The notes under the pieces: model-generated
What the model saw: the letters and a program-made list of their open reading frames with translations, nothing else
Database searches by the model: none
What the model was told of the DNA's origin: nothing
Source of the DNA: Prevotella sp.
GTDB lineage: Bacteria; Bacteroidota; Bacteroidia; Bacteroidales; Bacteroidaceae
DNA: 34,294 nucleotides
Assembly (NCBI GenBank): GCA_017554105.1
Contig: JAFZIY010000022.1
Location: 1-34,294, forward strand
Reading direction: 5' to 3'
Shown here: positions 9,079 through 16,646 of the stretch, piece after piece
Layout of the letters: every line of letters begins with the position of its first letter
Numbering within the stretch: the first letter of the stretch is position 1
Program-made: the position numbers and the translations under genes

Positions 9079-10569
9079 ATGATTAAAATGTATAGGTTTT
9101 TGCTGCTGACAGTTTTGTCAATGTTATGCTGTCATGTCAATGCGCAGAAGGTGCTCACGTTAGAGGAGTGCCGCAGCATGGCATTGCAGAATAATAAGCA
9201 GCTGAATGTGGCACGTCTCGGTCAGGATGTGGCAGAGAACACGCGGAAGATAGCGCGTACGAAATATCTTCCGAGGGTAAGTGCCCTTGGCGGTTACGAA
9301 CTGACAAGCCGCGAGATATCATTGCTTAACGATGACCAAAAATCAGCATTGGACAATCTTGGATCTAATGCAGTTGGTAAAGCGGGAAATGCATTGACCG
9401 AGACACTGACAGGATTCGTGCAGAAGGGTGTTATTACTCCAGAGATGGCACAGTCGTTAGGTGGGTTGTTTAATGATCTGGCGACACCAGTGGCTCAGGC
9501 ATTTAATGGTTTGGGAAGTGATATCAGGAGGGCTTTCCGTACTAACAACCGTAATATGTTCGGGGCATCGGTCATGGTGACACAGCCTATTTACATGGGA
9601 GGTGCCATCACTGCTGCCAACCGCCTTGCCGACCTTCAGAAAGAACTTTCGGCAAATAAATATGAACTAGCACGCCAGACAACGCTATATGATATCGATC
9701 AGGCGTATTGGTTGGTCGTGTCGGTAAAGCACAAGGAACGCCTTGCACGCAACTATCTTGAACTGGTTAAGAAGTTTGACAGCGATGTTGAAAAGATGTT
9801 CAATGAGGGAGTGGCAACGCGTGCCGATGCTCTTCAGGTGAACGTGAAGGTGAACGAGGCAGAGATGCAGGTGTTGCAGGCAGAAGATGGTGTGGCACTT
9901 GCTAAGATGTTACTGTGCCAACTGTGTGGAATGCCGTGTGAGGAAGACATTACACTTGCCGACGAAGACAGTGAGAACCTTACATTGCCACTATATGATG
10001 AGGCAACGGGAGTGACGAAATACGACAATCGTCCGGAGATTCAGATGTTGCAGACGGCAGTGGACATGAGCAAGGCTTCTACGAAACTTGCACGCTCTGA
10101 GTATCTTCCTCAGGTAGCAATGACAGGAGGATACCTTCTCACTAACCCTAACGTTTATAACGGTTTCGAGAAGAAGTTCGCAGGAACATGGAATGTCGGA
10201 GTTCTAGTAAGGGTCCCAATATGGAACTGGAACGAGGGAACGTATAAGGTAAGGGCAACAAAGGCTGCAACACAGATAGCGCAGATGGAACTTGCCGATG
10301 CCACTGAGAAGATCTCGCTACAGGTAAGTCAGTGCCGGTTCAAGGTCAAGGAGGCTCACAGAAAGTATAATGTGGCAGTGAAGAATGTCGAAAAGGCAGA
10401 GGAAAACCTTCGTTGTGCCAACCTCGGATTTGCCGAGGGTGTGATGCAGACTTCTGATGTTATGGCAGCACAGACAGCGTGGATGCAGGCTGAGACAATG
10501 AAGGTTGAGGCTGAAATCGAGGCGCGACTCAGTGATGTGGCACTTAAGAAGGCTCTTGGTGAACTGTAA
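9079..10569 (+). CDS. TolC-family outer membrane efflux channel
   Basis: The product is 496 residues from the ATG at 9079. An upstream in-frame ATG at 9034 lies inside the previous gene and would put 15 hydrophilic residues ahead of the signal peptide (MIKMYRFLLLTVLSMLCCHVNAQ), so 9079 is preferred. After the signal come LTLEECRSMALQNNKQL, the standard TolC/OEP opening, and two repeated OEP halves; the second begins near YDNRPEIQMLQTAVDMSKAS. ARSEYLPQVAMTGGYLLTNP is typical of the strand-turn segment. The protein should form the trimeric outer membrane channel of a tripartite exporter with the HlyD adaptor encoded next. A stretch rich in small residues around 80-160 is longer than in E. coli TolC. 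Confidence in family is high; the substrate is unknown. Confidence 0.93.
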   Translation: MIKMYRFLLLTVLSMLCCHVNAQKVLTLEECRSMALQNNKQLNVARLGQDVAENTRKIARTKYLPRVSALGGYELTSREISLLNDDQKSALDNLGSNAVGKAGNALTETLTGFVQKGVITPEMAQSLGGLFNDLATPVAQAFNGLGSDIRRAFRTNNRNMFGASVMVTQPIYMGGAITAANRLADLQKELSANKYELARQTTLYDIDQAYWLVVSVKHKERLARNYLELVKKFDSDVEKMFNEGVATRADALQVNVKVNEAEMQVLQAEDGVALAKMLLCQLCGMPCEEDITLADEDSENLTLPLYDEATGVTKYDNRPEIQMLQTAVDMSKASTKLARSEYLPQVAMTGGYLLTNPNVYNGFEKKFAGTWNVGVLVRVPIWNWNEGTYKVRATKAATQIAQMELADATEKISLQVSQCRFKVKEAHRKYNVAVKNVEKAEENLRCANLGFAEGVMQTSDVMAAQTAWMQAETMKVEAEIEARLSDVALKKALGEL

Positions 10570-10603
10570 GAATATAGATTAATAAAACAAAAATCAATAT
10601 ATT

Positions 10604-11590
10604 ATGTCAGTAAAGACGCAACATAACAATATTTTACTTGCCGTGCTCGGCTTGATTGTCGTTGTGGCAATAGTCGCCATCATCGGTTTATTCGCTTTCG
10701 GACATGCCGATGAGGAGATACAGGGTGAGGTTGAAGTAAGTGAATATAGAGTTTCAAGCAAGGTACCGGGGCGTATTCTTGAACTACGTGCCAAGGAAGG
10801 CGACTATGTCAAGGTCGGCGACACTCTTGCCATTCTTGATGCTCCTGAAGTAGAGGCTAAGATGACTCAGGCGCAGAGTGTGCAGAATGCGGCTGCTGCG
10901 ATGAGTGAGATGGCACAGAACGGAGCGCGTCATCAGCAGATACAAGGTGCTTACGAGTTGTGGCAGCAGGCAACGGCTGGACTTGAGATTGCCAAGAAAA
11001 GCTACGAGCGTGTGCAGCGACTCTATGACGAAGGTGTGATGAGTGCCCAGAAACGTGACGAGGCATTGGCTCAGTACAAGGCTCTCGAAGCACAGGCGAA
11101 GGCTGCCAAGAGCCAATATGACATGGCTGTCGAGGGTGCGCGTAAGGAAGAGAAGAAGGCTGCCGCAGCACAGGTAAACCAGGCACAGGGTGCCGTCCAG
11201 GAAGTTAGGTCGTACAAGCGAGAGCTTGTTCAGATAGCACAGATGGAGGGCGAGGTAAGCAATGTGTTCCCCAAGGTAGGTGAACTCGTCGGTACTGGCT
11301 CGCCAATCATGAATATATCTGTGATGAACGATATGTGGGGAACATTCAATGTGCGTGAGGACTTGCTTAAGGGAATGAAGGTGGGCGACATGATTACAGC
11401 CTACAGTCCGGCATTCGATAAAAACATAAAGTTGAAGGTTTTCTACATAAAGGATCAAGGTTCTTATGCCGTTTGGAAGGCAACCAAGAGCAACGGACAG
11501 TATGACCTCAAGACCTTTGAGGTGAAAGCACGTCCTGTTGAGAAGATTGACGGTCTGCGTCCAGGTATGTCATTGATAGTGAAGAAGTAA
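10604..11590 (+). CDS. HlyD-family periplasmic adaptor (membrane fusion protein)
   Basis: The product is 328 residues. One N-terminal membrane helix (about 8-30) leads into a biotinyl-lipoyl-like half-motif (EYRVSSKVPGRILELRAKEGDYVKVGDTLAILDAP, about 46-82), an alpha-hairpin with a long Ala/Gln/Lys-rich coiled coil (about 83-205), and the second lipoyl half plus beta-barrel (GEVSNVFPKVGELVGTGSPI onward). This is the classic membrane fusion protein order, bridging an inner-membrane pump and a TolC channel. It lies 34 bases after the TolC gene and 58 bases before the first permease. The overall design resembles YbhG/YhiI-type adaptors that work with ABC-2 permeases, which is an inference from family and context. 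Confidence 0.93.
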   Translation: MSVKTQHNNILLAVLGLIVVVAIVAIIGLFAFGHADEEIQGEVEVSEYRVSSKVPGRILELRAKEGDYVKVGDTLAILDAPEVEAKMTQAQSVQNAAAAMSEMAQNGARHQQIQGAYELWQQATAGLEIAKKSYERVQRLYDEGVMSAQKRDEALAQYKALEAQAKAAKSQYDMAVEGARKEEKKAAAAQVNQAQGAVQEVRSYKRELVQIAQMEGEVSNVFPKVGELVGTGSPIMNISVMNDMWGTFNVREDLLKGMKVGDMITAYSPAFDKNIKLKVFYIKDQGSYAVWKATKSNGQYDLKTFEVKARPVEKIDGLRPGMSLIVKK

Positions 11591-11602
11591 GAGTCGTTTA
11601 TT

Positions 11603-11632
11603 CGACCTTTGGTCGTATTTCTTTGCAAAGAA
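11603..11632 (+). other. Intercistronic hairpin and 14-base palindrome
   Basis: In the 58-base gap between the HlyD and permease genes, CGACC/GGTCG (11603-11607, 11611-11615) can form a small hairpin, followed by the perfect palindrome TTCTTTGCAAAGAA (11619-11632). No T-run follows, so termination is unlikely. It could be an mRNA processing site or an operator; the sequence does not decide. Confidence 0.4.
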
Positions 11633-11648
11633 CTCGTCAACTAATATA

Positions 11649-12830
11649 ATGTATAACAAGAGGAATCCTTTCTTGCGTATCCTAAGTGTGGCACGTCGCG
11701 AATGTGGCATATTGATGTCAACACCGATATACGCTTTCTGTATGGTGATATTCCCCATCTTCTGTGTGATATTCTTTACATCACTGATGGATGACGGACT
11801 GCCACAGGAGTTGCCTATCGGTATCGTTGACCTTGACAATAGCGCCACAACACGTTCCTTGATACGACGTCTCGATGGAATGCAGACCAGCCATGTAGTG
11901 GGGAAGTATGCCAATCCCGCGGAGGCTCGCAAGGCGATGCAGAAGAATGAGATATATGCGTTCCTCTATTTCCCTGAGGGTACTACTTCGGACCTCATGG
12001 CTCAGCGACAGCCAAAGATTTCTTTCTATTATAACAGTACGTCGCTGATGGCGGGAGCATTGCTCTTCCGCGATATGAAAACGGTGTGTACATTAGGTTC
12101 GGCAGCAGTGGGGCAGGCAACGATGCGTGCCCGTGGCTACACTGATGAGCAGATAGTCGCATTCTTGCAACCAATATCCATAGACTTGCACCTGCTGGGT
12201 AATCCGTGGGCCAACTACAATTTCTATCTCTCTGTGTTCATGATTCCGGGAGTACTGTTGCTTTTTGTATTGCTCATAACAGTCTATTCCATAGGTACGG
12301 AGGTGAAATTCAACCGCAGCAAGGTGCTCATGCGCCTTTCGGGTAATGATGTATGGGTGGCTATGTTAGGTAAGATGTTGCCTCAGACGCTCATCTCGTT
12401 AATCATTTTTTATGGTTACCTTTTCTATATATATGTCTTCCTCCATTTCCCACATCAGGGAGAATGGTATGAGATAGCACTCATCGGACTTCTCGCAGTC
12501 ATCGCGTCCCAGTCGTTCGGTATGTTCATATACGGACTGATGCCTTCGCTCCGAATGTCTATGAGTGTATGTTCGCTATGGGGAGTGCTCAGTTTCACCA
12601 TGTGTGGAGCGGCGTTTCCTGTGTTCTCTATGAATCCTATGCTGGAGGGTCTGTCGCTGCTCTTCCCGCTGCGCCATTACTATATGTTCTATCAGATATG
12701 CGTTTTCAATGGCTATCCAATTAGTGACGCATGGTTCAATCTGCTCGCTCTCTTCATCTTCATCTGTCTTCCTGTCTTCGTCATGAAGAACATCCGCAAG
12801 GCAATGCTTGAGTATGTTTACATTCCATAA
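11649..12830 (+). CDS. ABC-2 type transporter permease (first of two)
   Basis: The product is 393 residues with the topology of the ABC2_membrane_3 group. One N-terminal membrane helix (about residues 20-42, TPIYAFCMVIFPIFCVIFF) is followed by a ~150-residue extracytoplasmic domain (PIGIVDLDNSATTRSLIRRL... region) and five or so closely spaced helices (about 195-385). It would be the inner-membrane pore of a multidrug or lipid-like exporter working with the HlyD and TolC proteins encoded upstream. The second permease at 13336 is a paralogue with the same layout, so the two probably form a heterodimer as in YbhS/YbhR. No nucleotide-binding domain is fused to it. The ATPase must come from elsewhere, or the pair uses another energy source. 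Confidence 0.9.
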   Translation: MYNKRNPFLRILSVARRECGILMSTPIYAFCMVIFPIFCVIFFTSLMDDGLPQELPIGIVDLDNSATTRSLIRRLDGMQTSHVVGKYANPAEARKAMQKNEIYAFLYFPEGTTSDLMAQRQPKISFYYNSTSLMAGALLFRDMKTVCTLGSAAVGQATMRARGYTDEQIVAFLQPISIDLHLLGNPWANYNFYLSVFMIPGVLLLFVLLITVYSIGTEVKFNRSKVLMRLSGNDVWVAMLGKMLPQTLISLIIFYGYLFYIYVFLHFPHQGEWYEIALIGLLAVIASQSFGMFIYGLMPSLRMSMSVCSLWGVLSFTMCGAAFPVFSMNPMLEGLSLLFPLRHYYMFYQICVFNGYPISDAWFNLLALFIFICLPVFVMKNIRKAMLEYVYIP

Positions 12831-12839
12831 GGTGTGTGG

Positions 12840-12878
12840 GGAGTTATGGAGTTAAGGAGTTATGGAGTTAAGACAAAA
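12840..12878 (+). repeat. Left inverted-repeat arm of the intervening-sequence-like element
   Basis: This arm contains two perfect tandem copies of GGAGTTATGGAGTTAA followed by GACAAAA. It starts 9 bases after the first permease stop and ends 9 bases before the start of the enclosed gene. Confidence 0.85.
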
Positions 12879-12887
12879 GAATAATAT

Positions 12888-13271
12888 ATGATTGCAAAGA
12901 CAACGTTTAGCTTCGAAAACATAGTAGCATGGCAAAAAGCGCATGCTTTTGTGCTATCTGTCTATAGCATAACTAGACATTTCCCTGAAGAAGAGAAATA
13001 TGGGCTTACCTCCCAGTTCCGAAGAGCGGCGATTTCAATAGAGGCAAACATAGCCGAAGGGTATAAAAAACTGAGCAAGGCAGATAAACTCAGATTTCTT
13101 AACATTGCACAGGGAAGCCTCGAAGAATGTAGAGATTATATTATCTTATCAAGAGATTTATTATATATTAATGAAGAAGAGCAAAACATCCTATGTAATA
13201 ACATTGAGGCGGCGAGCAAACTCCTGAACGGATACAGCCGAGGAATATTGGACAATAACGCCATTAAATAA
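12888..13271 (+). CDS. Four-helix-bundle protein of the 23S rRNA intervening-sequence family (TIGR02436-like)
   Basis: The product is 127 residues, the usual size of this family. The diagnostic segment YGLTSQFRRAAISIEANIAE (about residues 41-60) is present, preceded by the FENIVAWQKAH opening and followed by GSLEECRDYIILSRDLLYIN. The fold is a four-helix bundle that forms pentamers and is related to Avd of diversity-generating retroelements; its function is not known, and binding to nucleic acid has been proposed. The gene interrupts an exporter operon and is flanked by inverted repeats 12840-12878 and 13287-13325. By eye it is more AT-rich than the permease genes on either side, which fits a separate origin. 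It has the same orientation as the operon and no promoter of its own is evident. Confidence 0.9.
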   Translation: MIAKTTFSFENIVAWQKAHAFVLSVYSITRHFPEEEKYGLTSQFRRAAISIEANIAEGYKKLSKADKLRFLNIAQGSLEECRDYIILSRDLLYINEEEQNILCNNIEAASKLLNGYSRGILDNNAIK

Positions 13272-13286
13272 TAAAAACAATAATGG

Positions 13287-13325
13287 TGTTGTCTTAACTC
13301 CTTAACTCCATAACCTCATAACTCC
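13287..13325 (+). repeat. Right inverted-repeat arm of the intervening-sequence-like element
   Basis: Read on the minus strand this is GGAGTTATGAGGTTATGGAG and so on to GACAACA, matching the left arm at 34 of 39 positions. It ends 10 bases before the second permease start, so a folded stem would bring the two permease genes close together. Confidence 0.85.
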
Positions 13326-13335
13326 ATAGATAAAA

Positions 13336-14577
13336 ATGTTCAAAAGACTGAGAGAAGGAATATACGATACCTGTTACATCTGGGTAAAGGAGATGCGCTC
13401 CGTCATAAGTGACGAGGGAGTGCTCATCTTCTTTATCCTTGTGCCTTTGTTTTATCCCTTGCTTTACTCATGGGCATACAATAACGAGGTGGCTCGCGAT
13501 GTTCCGGTGGCAGTTGTTGATTTCTCCAACGGCCAGACATCACGGCAGTTCATACGTCAATGCGACGCTTCACCCGATGTTAAGGTGGCATACAGATGTG
13601 CCTCTCTCGATGAGGCGAAGCAACTGGTGGGTCATCAGGTGGTGCGCGGAATTATATATATCCCTGCTGATTTCGACAACCGTCTTGGACGAATGGAACA
13701 GTCGAAAATCAGTCTTTTCTGCGACATGAGCATGATGCTTGCATACAAGGCAATATATTCCACTGCGATAGCAGTGTCACAAGACATGAATGCAGGTATC
13801 CAGGTGAAGCTCTCTAACAACTATACCGACCGCGAAGACGCTATCCTGACCAAACCACTTGACTTCCAGGAGGTGCAGATGTTCAATACAACAGGCGGTT
13901 ATGGAAACTTTATCCTGCCTTGTGTCCTTGTGCTTATTATACAGCAGACACTGCTTCTCGGCATTGGACTCAGTGCAGGTACCGCACGTGAGAACAACCG
14001 TTTCAAAGACCTCGTGCCAGTTAGCCGACACTATAACGGCATCTTCCGCATAGTATTCGGAAAATCTTTGTGCTACTTTATGATTTATGCTGTCATGGCA
14101 GCCTACGTCACTCTCGTCGTACCGCGAATCTTCGGCTTCATCAGCATACCGCAACCATCAGACCTTTTCGCGCTGATGTTGCCTTATGTGCTTGCATGTA
14201 TCTTCTTCGGAATGTTCATGTCGTGTCTCGTACGCTATCGTGAGAACGTCATATTGCTCGTAGTGTTCACCTCGCTTCCGTTCCTTTTCCTTGCCGGAAT
14301 CTCATGGCCTGAGACCAGTGTTCCTGCTGCATGGCGGGGCATTGCCTATCTCCTTCCTTCTACTTTCGGTGTTCGTGGTTTCGTGAGGATAAGCAGTATG
14401 GGTGCGACGCTTAACGATGTTACCCACGAGTATATGATGCTTTGGATTCAGGTGCTGGTATATTTCTTCGCCACCTGTATCGTTTACCGTTTCCAGTTGA
14501 TACAGACACGACGCCATGCTGTGGATAGAATCATATCCATCAAGCGCAAGGCAGAAAAACATAAGGCTTCAAGGTAA
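13336..14577 (+). CDS. ABC-2 type transporter permease (second of two)
   Basis: The product is 413 residues with the same plan as the permease at 11649. It has one N-terminal helix (about 29-48, GVLIFFILVPLFYPLLYSWA), a large extracytoplasmic domain opening with DVPVAVVDFSNGQTSRQFIR, and a block of membrane helices from about 195 to 400. The parallel motif 'GIVDLDNSATTRSLIRR' in the first permease shows that the two are paralogues. The protein ends in a basic cytoplasmic tail (IISIKRKAEKHKASR). It is the last gene of the operon and its stop codon lies inside the loop of a terminator hairpin. No ATP-binding subunit is encoded in the operon. A role in efflux of a drug, lipid or other hydrophobic compound follows from the family; the substrate is unknown. 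Confidence 0.9.
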   Translation: MFKRLREGIYDTCYIWVKEMRSVISDEGVLIFFILVPLFYPLLYSWAYNNEVARDVPVAVVDFSNGQTSRQFIRQCDASPDVKVAYRCASLDEAKQLVGHQVVRGIIYIPADFDNRLGRMEQSKISLFCDMSMMLAYKAIYSTAIAVSQDMNAGIQVKLSNNYTDREDAILTKPLDFQEVQMFNTTGGYGNFILPCVLVLIIQQTLLLGIGLSAGTARENNRFKDLVPVSRHYNGIFRIVFGKSLCYFMIYAVMAAYVTLVVPRIFGFISIPQPSDLFALMLPYVLACIFFGMFMSCLVRYRENVILLVVFTSLPFLFLAGISWPETSVPAAWRGIAYLLPSTFGVRGFVRISSMGATLNDVTHEYMMLWIQVLVYFFATCIVYRFQLIQTRRHAVDRIISIKRKAEKHKASR

Positions 14578-14597
14578 TCCCCTGAAGCCTTTTTTAT
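14563..14597 (+). terminator. Terminator overlapping the end of the second permease gene
   Basis: AAGGCTTCA (14563-14571) and TGAAGCCTT (14583-14591) form a perfect 9-base stem followed by a T-run. The stem begins inside the last codons and the TAA stop (14575-14577) is in the loop. On the opposite strand it is followed by a weaker T-rich tract, so it may also serve the convergent mrp gene ending at 14615. Confidence 0.85.
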
Positions 14598-14614
14598 TGT
14601 ACGACATTCATTGT

Positions 14615-15715
14615 TTAACTCTTCACACCTACAATCTTTGTCGGTGGCTGTTCCTTGTTTCTGCGGTTGACAACAGTGACAACAGCCTGTGCCAGATTAA
14701 GAAACGCTATGCCAGTCATCGTGTCTGACGACAGTGCGGCAGGCTTTCCCTCGTCACCGCTCTCACAGATACCCTGCACAAGTGGTATTTGTGCCAGTAA
14801 CGGAACGTTCAGTTCTGCTGCCAGTTGCTTGCATCCTTCCTTGCCGAAGATGTAGTATTTGTTCTCTGGCAGTTCCTTTGGAGTGAACCAAGCCATGTTC
14901 TCCACAAGTCCGAGGATTGGAACATTCACCTTCTCGTTGCGGTACATGTCAACACCTTTTCGTGCATCGGCAAGTGCCACCTGCTGAGGTGTGGATACGA
15001 TTATGGCACCCGTTATGGCAAGTGTCTGCAACAGGGTAAGGTGTATGTCGCTCGTTCCTGGTGGAGTGTCGAGGATGAGATAGTCCAGTTCTCCCCAGTT
15101 GGCATCTCCGATGAGTTGTTTCAGAGCGTTCGATGCCATTCCTCCGCGCCATAGGGTTGCCGTGTCGGGATTTACGAAAAATCCTATCGACAGCAGGCGC
15201 ACACCATATTGCTCTATCGGTTCTATCAGGTCGCGTCCGTCAACATGAACAGCGTAGGGACGAGCGTCCTCGACATTGAACATCTTTGGCATGCTCGGAC
15301 CGAAGATGTCGGTGTCGAGCAGTCCCACACGATAGCCCAGTCGAGCCAGCGAAATTGCGAGATTTGCCGACACGGTGCTCTTACCTACACCGCCCTTGCC
15401 ACTGCTTACTGCCACGATATTCTTCACTCCAGGCAGCATCTTGCCTGCTTCGGGACGCGGTTTCGACTTAAACTCGCATACAATCTCAACCTCCACGTCC
15501 TTCGATACATGGTAGTGTATCGCCGCCTCAGCAGCCTTGATGGTCGATTTCATGAAAGGATCGGTGTCGCGAGGGAACTCCAGCACTACCTTCACTTTCA
15601 TCCCGTCGATAGTGGGCTGGTCGGCAACCATCCCGCTCTCGACGAGGTTTTTCTTCGTGCCTGGATACGTCACCGTCTCCAGAGCATCCATTATAAGTTT
15701 CGGATATAATGTCAT
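14615..15715 (-). CDS. mrp: Mrp/ApbC-type P-loop ATPase, iron-sulfur cluster carrier
   Basis: The product is 366 residues. An N-terminal MIP18/DUF59-like domain (about 1-90) is followed by a ParA/MinD-type ATPase with the deviant Walker A GKGGVGKS at 106-113, then LLDTDIFGPSMPKMF and DYLILDTPPGTSDIHLTLLQ, all diagnostic of Mrp/NBP35 proteins. The family carries and transfers iron-sulfur clusters in the cytoplasm. The C-terminal CxxC that binds the bridging cluster in many members is not present. The matching region reads ENKYYIFGKEGCKQLAAELN with a single Cys, and there is no CxxC anywhere in the protein. The start at 15715 gives the expected N-terminus. A weak -7-like TACCTTCG on the minus strand lies at 15744-15751. 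The gene converges on the exporter operon. Confidence 0.93.
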   Translation of the reverse strand: MTLYPKLIMDALETVTYPGTKKNLVESGMVADQPTIDGMKVKVVLEFPRDTDPFMKSTIKAAEAAIHYHVSKDVEVEIVCEFKSKPRPEAGKMLPGVKNIVAVSSGKGGVGKSTVSANLAISLARLGYRVGLLDTDIFGPSMPKMFNVEDARPYAVHVDGRDLIEPIEQYGVRLLSIGFFVNPDTATLWRGGMASNALKQLIGDANWGELDYLILDTPPGTSDIHLTLLQTLAITGAIIVSTPQQVALADARKGVDMYRNEKVNVPILGLVENMAWFTPKELPENKYYIFGKEGCKQLAAELNVPLLAQIPLVQGICESGDEGKPAALSSDTMTGIAFLNLAQAVVTVVNRRNKEQPPTKIVGVKS

Positions 15716-15804
15716 CTTGTTGCTATTATTTGTAATTTGCCTGCGAAGGTACTACTTTTTTCGCTAATGGCAAAATGCCCTATGGCCATTTCTACTTTTG
15801 TTGC

Positions 15805-16569
15805 TCACTCCTTGCCCATGCTCATCCACTGCTGTCTCTCCTTTTCTCCCATCTTCTCTATGGCGTAACGCAGTGCCGTTCGGGGCATTTCGGCGGCATG
15901 CATAGTGAGGAACGAGCGCAGAAGTTCAATGCTCACACGCTTTCCCATCTCACGAAGCATCCAGCCAACGGCCTTGTGCATCAGGTCGTGAGGGTGGTGA
16001 AGGTGCATCTCGGCATATCTTAGCGTAAACGAGGGATTGCCTTTCTGCAATGCTCCCCACGTGCTTACCATAGATATTCGCTCCTTCCATAGGTTACCGC
16101 TTGTGGCAAGACCGTCAACCATTTCACGCTTCTCTTCGTCAGAATAGCATGAAGGCATTATCAGCCAGTAGCCTAATGTCTTGGGCGCCGACAGGTCAAC
16201 GAGGTCCCAGTTGTTGGCTCTCTCCGCATTCTCGACGTAGAATTCCACTATGGAATCGCGACTCTTCATCGCCTCCTTGTCGTCAACAAGTCGCTTGGAG
16301 CATAACTTGCCGAACTGCGCCACAAGTATAAGCAGACCGCAAAGACGTGCCTCGTGCCACTCGGAATGTAGCAGTTTGGCTATCTCATCACGTGACATGT
16401 CCTTACATTCTGACGCTATTTGTCGCGTCAGAGGCACCCTTAGCCCAAGAAACTTGTCGCCCTCCCCATATTCGCCTTCGCCAGTCTTGAAAAACCTCAT
16501 CAGTATCTCACGTTGTTTTTCGTCGGCTTTGCCACGCATGGCGGCAATCACTTCGTCTGCTGTCTTCAT
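15805..16569 (-). CDS. DNA alkylation repair protein, AlkD-like HEAT-repeat glycosylase
   Basis: The product is 254 residues with the ALK-repeat (HEAT-like) architecture of the AlkD/PF08713 family. MSRDEIAKLLHSEWHEARLC, ANNWDLVDLSAPKTLGYWL and HHPHDLMHKAVGWMLREMGK are conserved family motifs. AlkD-type proteins excise positively charged alkylated bases such as 3- and 7-alkylpurines without base flipping. The Trp-Asp pair in NNWDLVD corresponds to the catalytic-site Asp region and appears intact. It lies 89 bases upstream of mrp on the same strand and has its own -7 element at 16606-16613, so it may be a separate unit or head a two-gene operon with mrp. Some family members have no proven glycosylase activity, so substrate range is open. 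Confidence 0.88.
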   Translation of the reverse strand: MKTADEVIAAMRGKADEKQREILMRFFKTGEGEYGEGDKFLGLRVPLTRQIASECKDMSRDEIAKLLHSEWHEARLCGLLILVAQFGKLCSKRLVDDKEAMKSRDSIVEFYVENAERANNWDLVDLSAPKTLGYWLIMPSCYSDEEKREMVDGLATSGNLWKERISMVSTWGALQKGNPSFTLRYAEMHLHHPHDLMHKAVGWMLREMGKRVSIELLRSFLTMHAAEMPRTALRYAIEKMGEKERQQWMSMGKE

Positions 16570-16605
16570 TCTTCCGTGATTAGATTAATACCATTTTTAA
16601 GACTG

Positions 16606-16613
16606 CAAATATA
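16606..16613 (-). promoter_or_regulatory. -7 element for the alkD-like gene
   Basis: On the minus strand this reads TATATTTG, matching TAnnTTTG, 37 bases upstream of the start. No clear -33 box is seen at the proper distance. Confidence 0.5.
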
Positions 16614-16646
16614 CATATTTTTCTTTAAATCACCGCCAGTCGTCTT

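Larger units (their letters stand above)
12840..13325. mobile_element. Intervening-sequence-like element with 39-base terminal inverted repeats
   Basis: Arms at 12840-12878 and 13287-13325 are inverted copies matching at 34 of 39 positions. They enclose a four-helix-bundle gene of the family encoded by intervening sequences in bacterial 23S rRNA. The left arm is itself a perfect tandem pair of a 16-base unit (GGAGTTATGGAGTTAA at 12840-12855 and 12856-12871). In RNA the arms would fold into a long stem with the gene in the loop, the same layout as rRNA intervening sequences, which are excised by RNase III. Here the unit sits in a protein-coding operon between two permease genes. No transposase or clear target-site duplication is seen. 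Calling it mobile is an inference. Confidence 0.6.

Noticed and set aside
12888-13271. Diversity-generating retroelement, because the protein resembles Avd
   Set aside because: No reverse transcriptase, template repeat or variable repeat is present nearby; the family similarity alone does not support it.
12840-13325. Classical insertion sequence
   Set aside because: There is no transposase, the single gene belongs to the four-helix-bundle family, and no clear target-site duplication flanks the inverted repeats.
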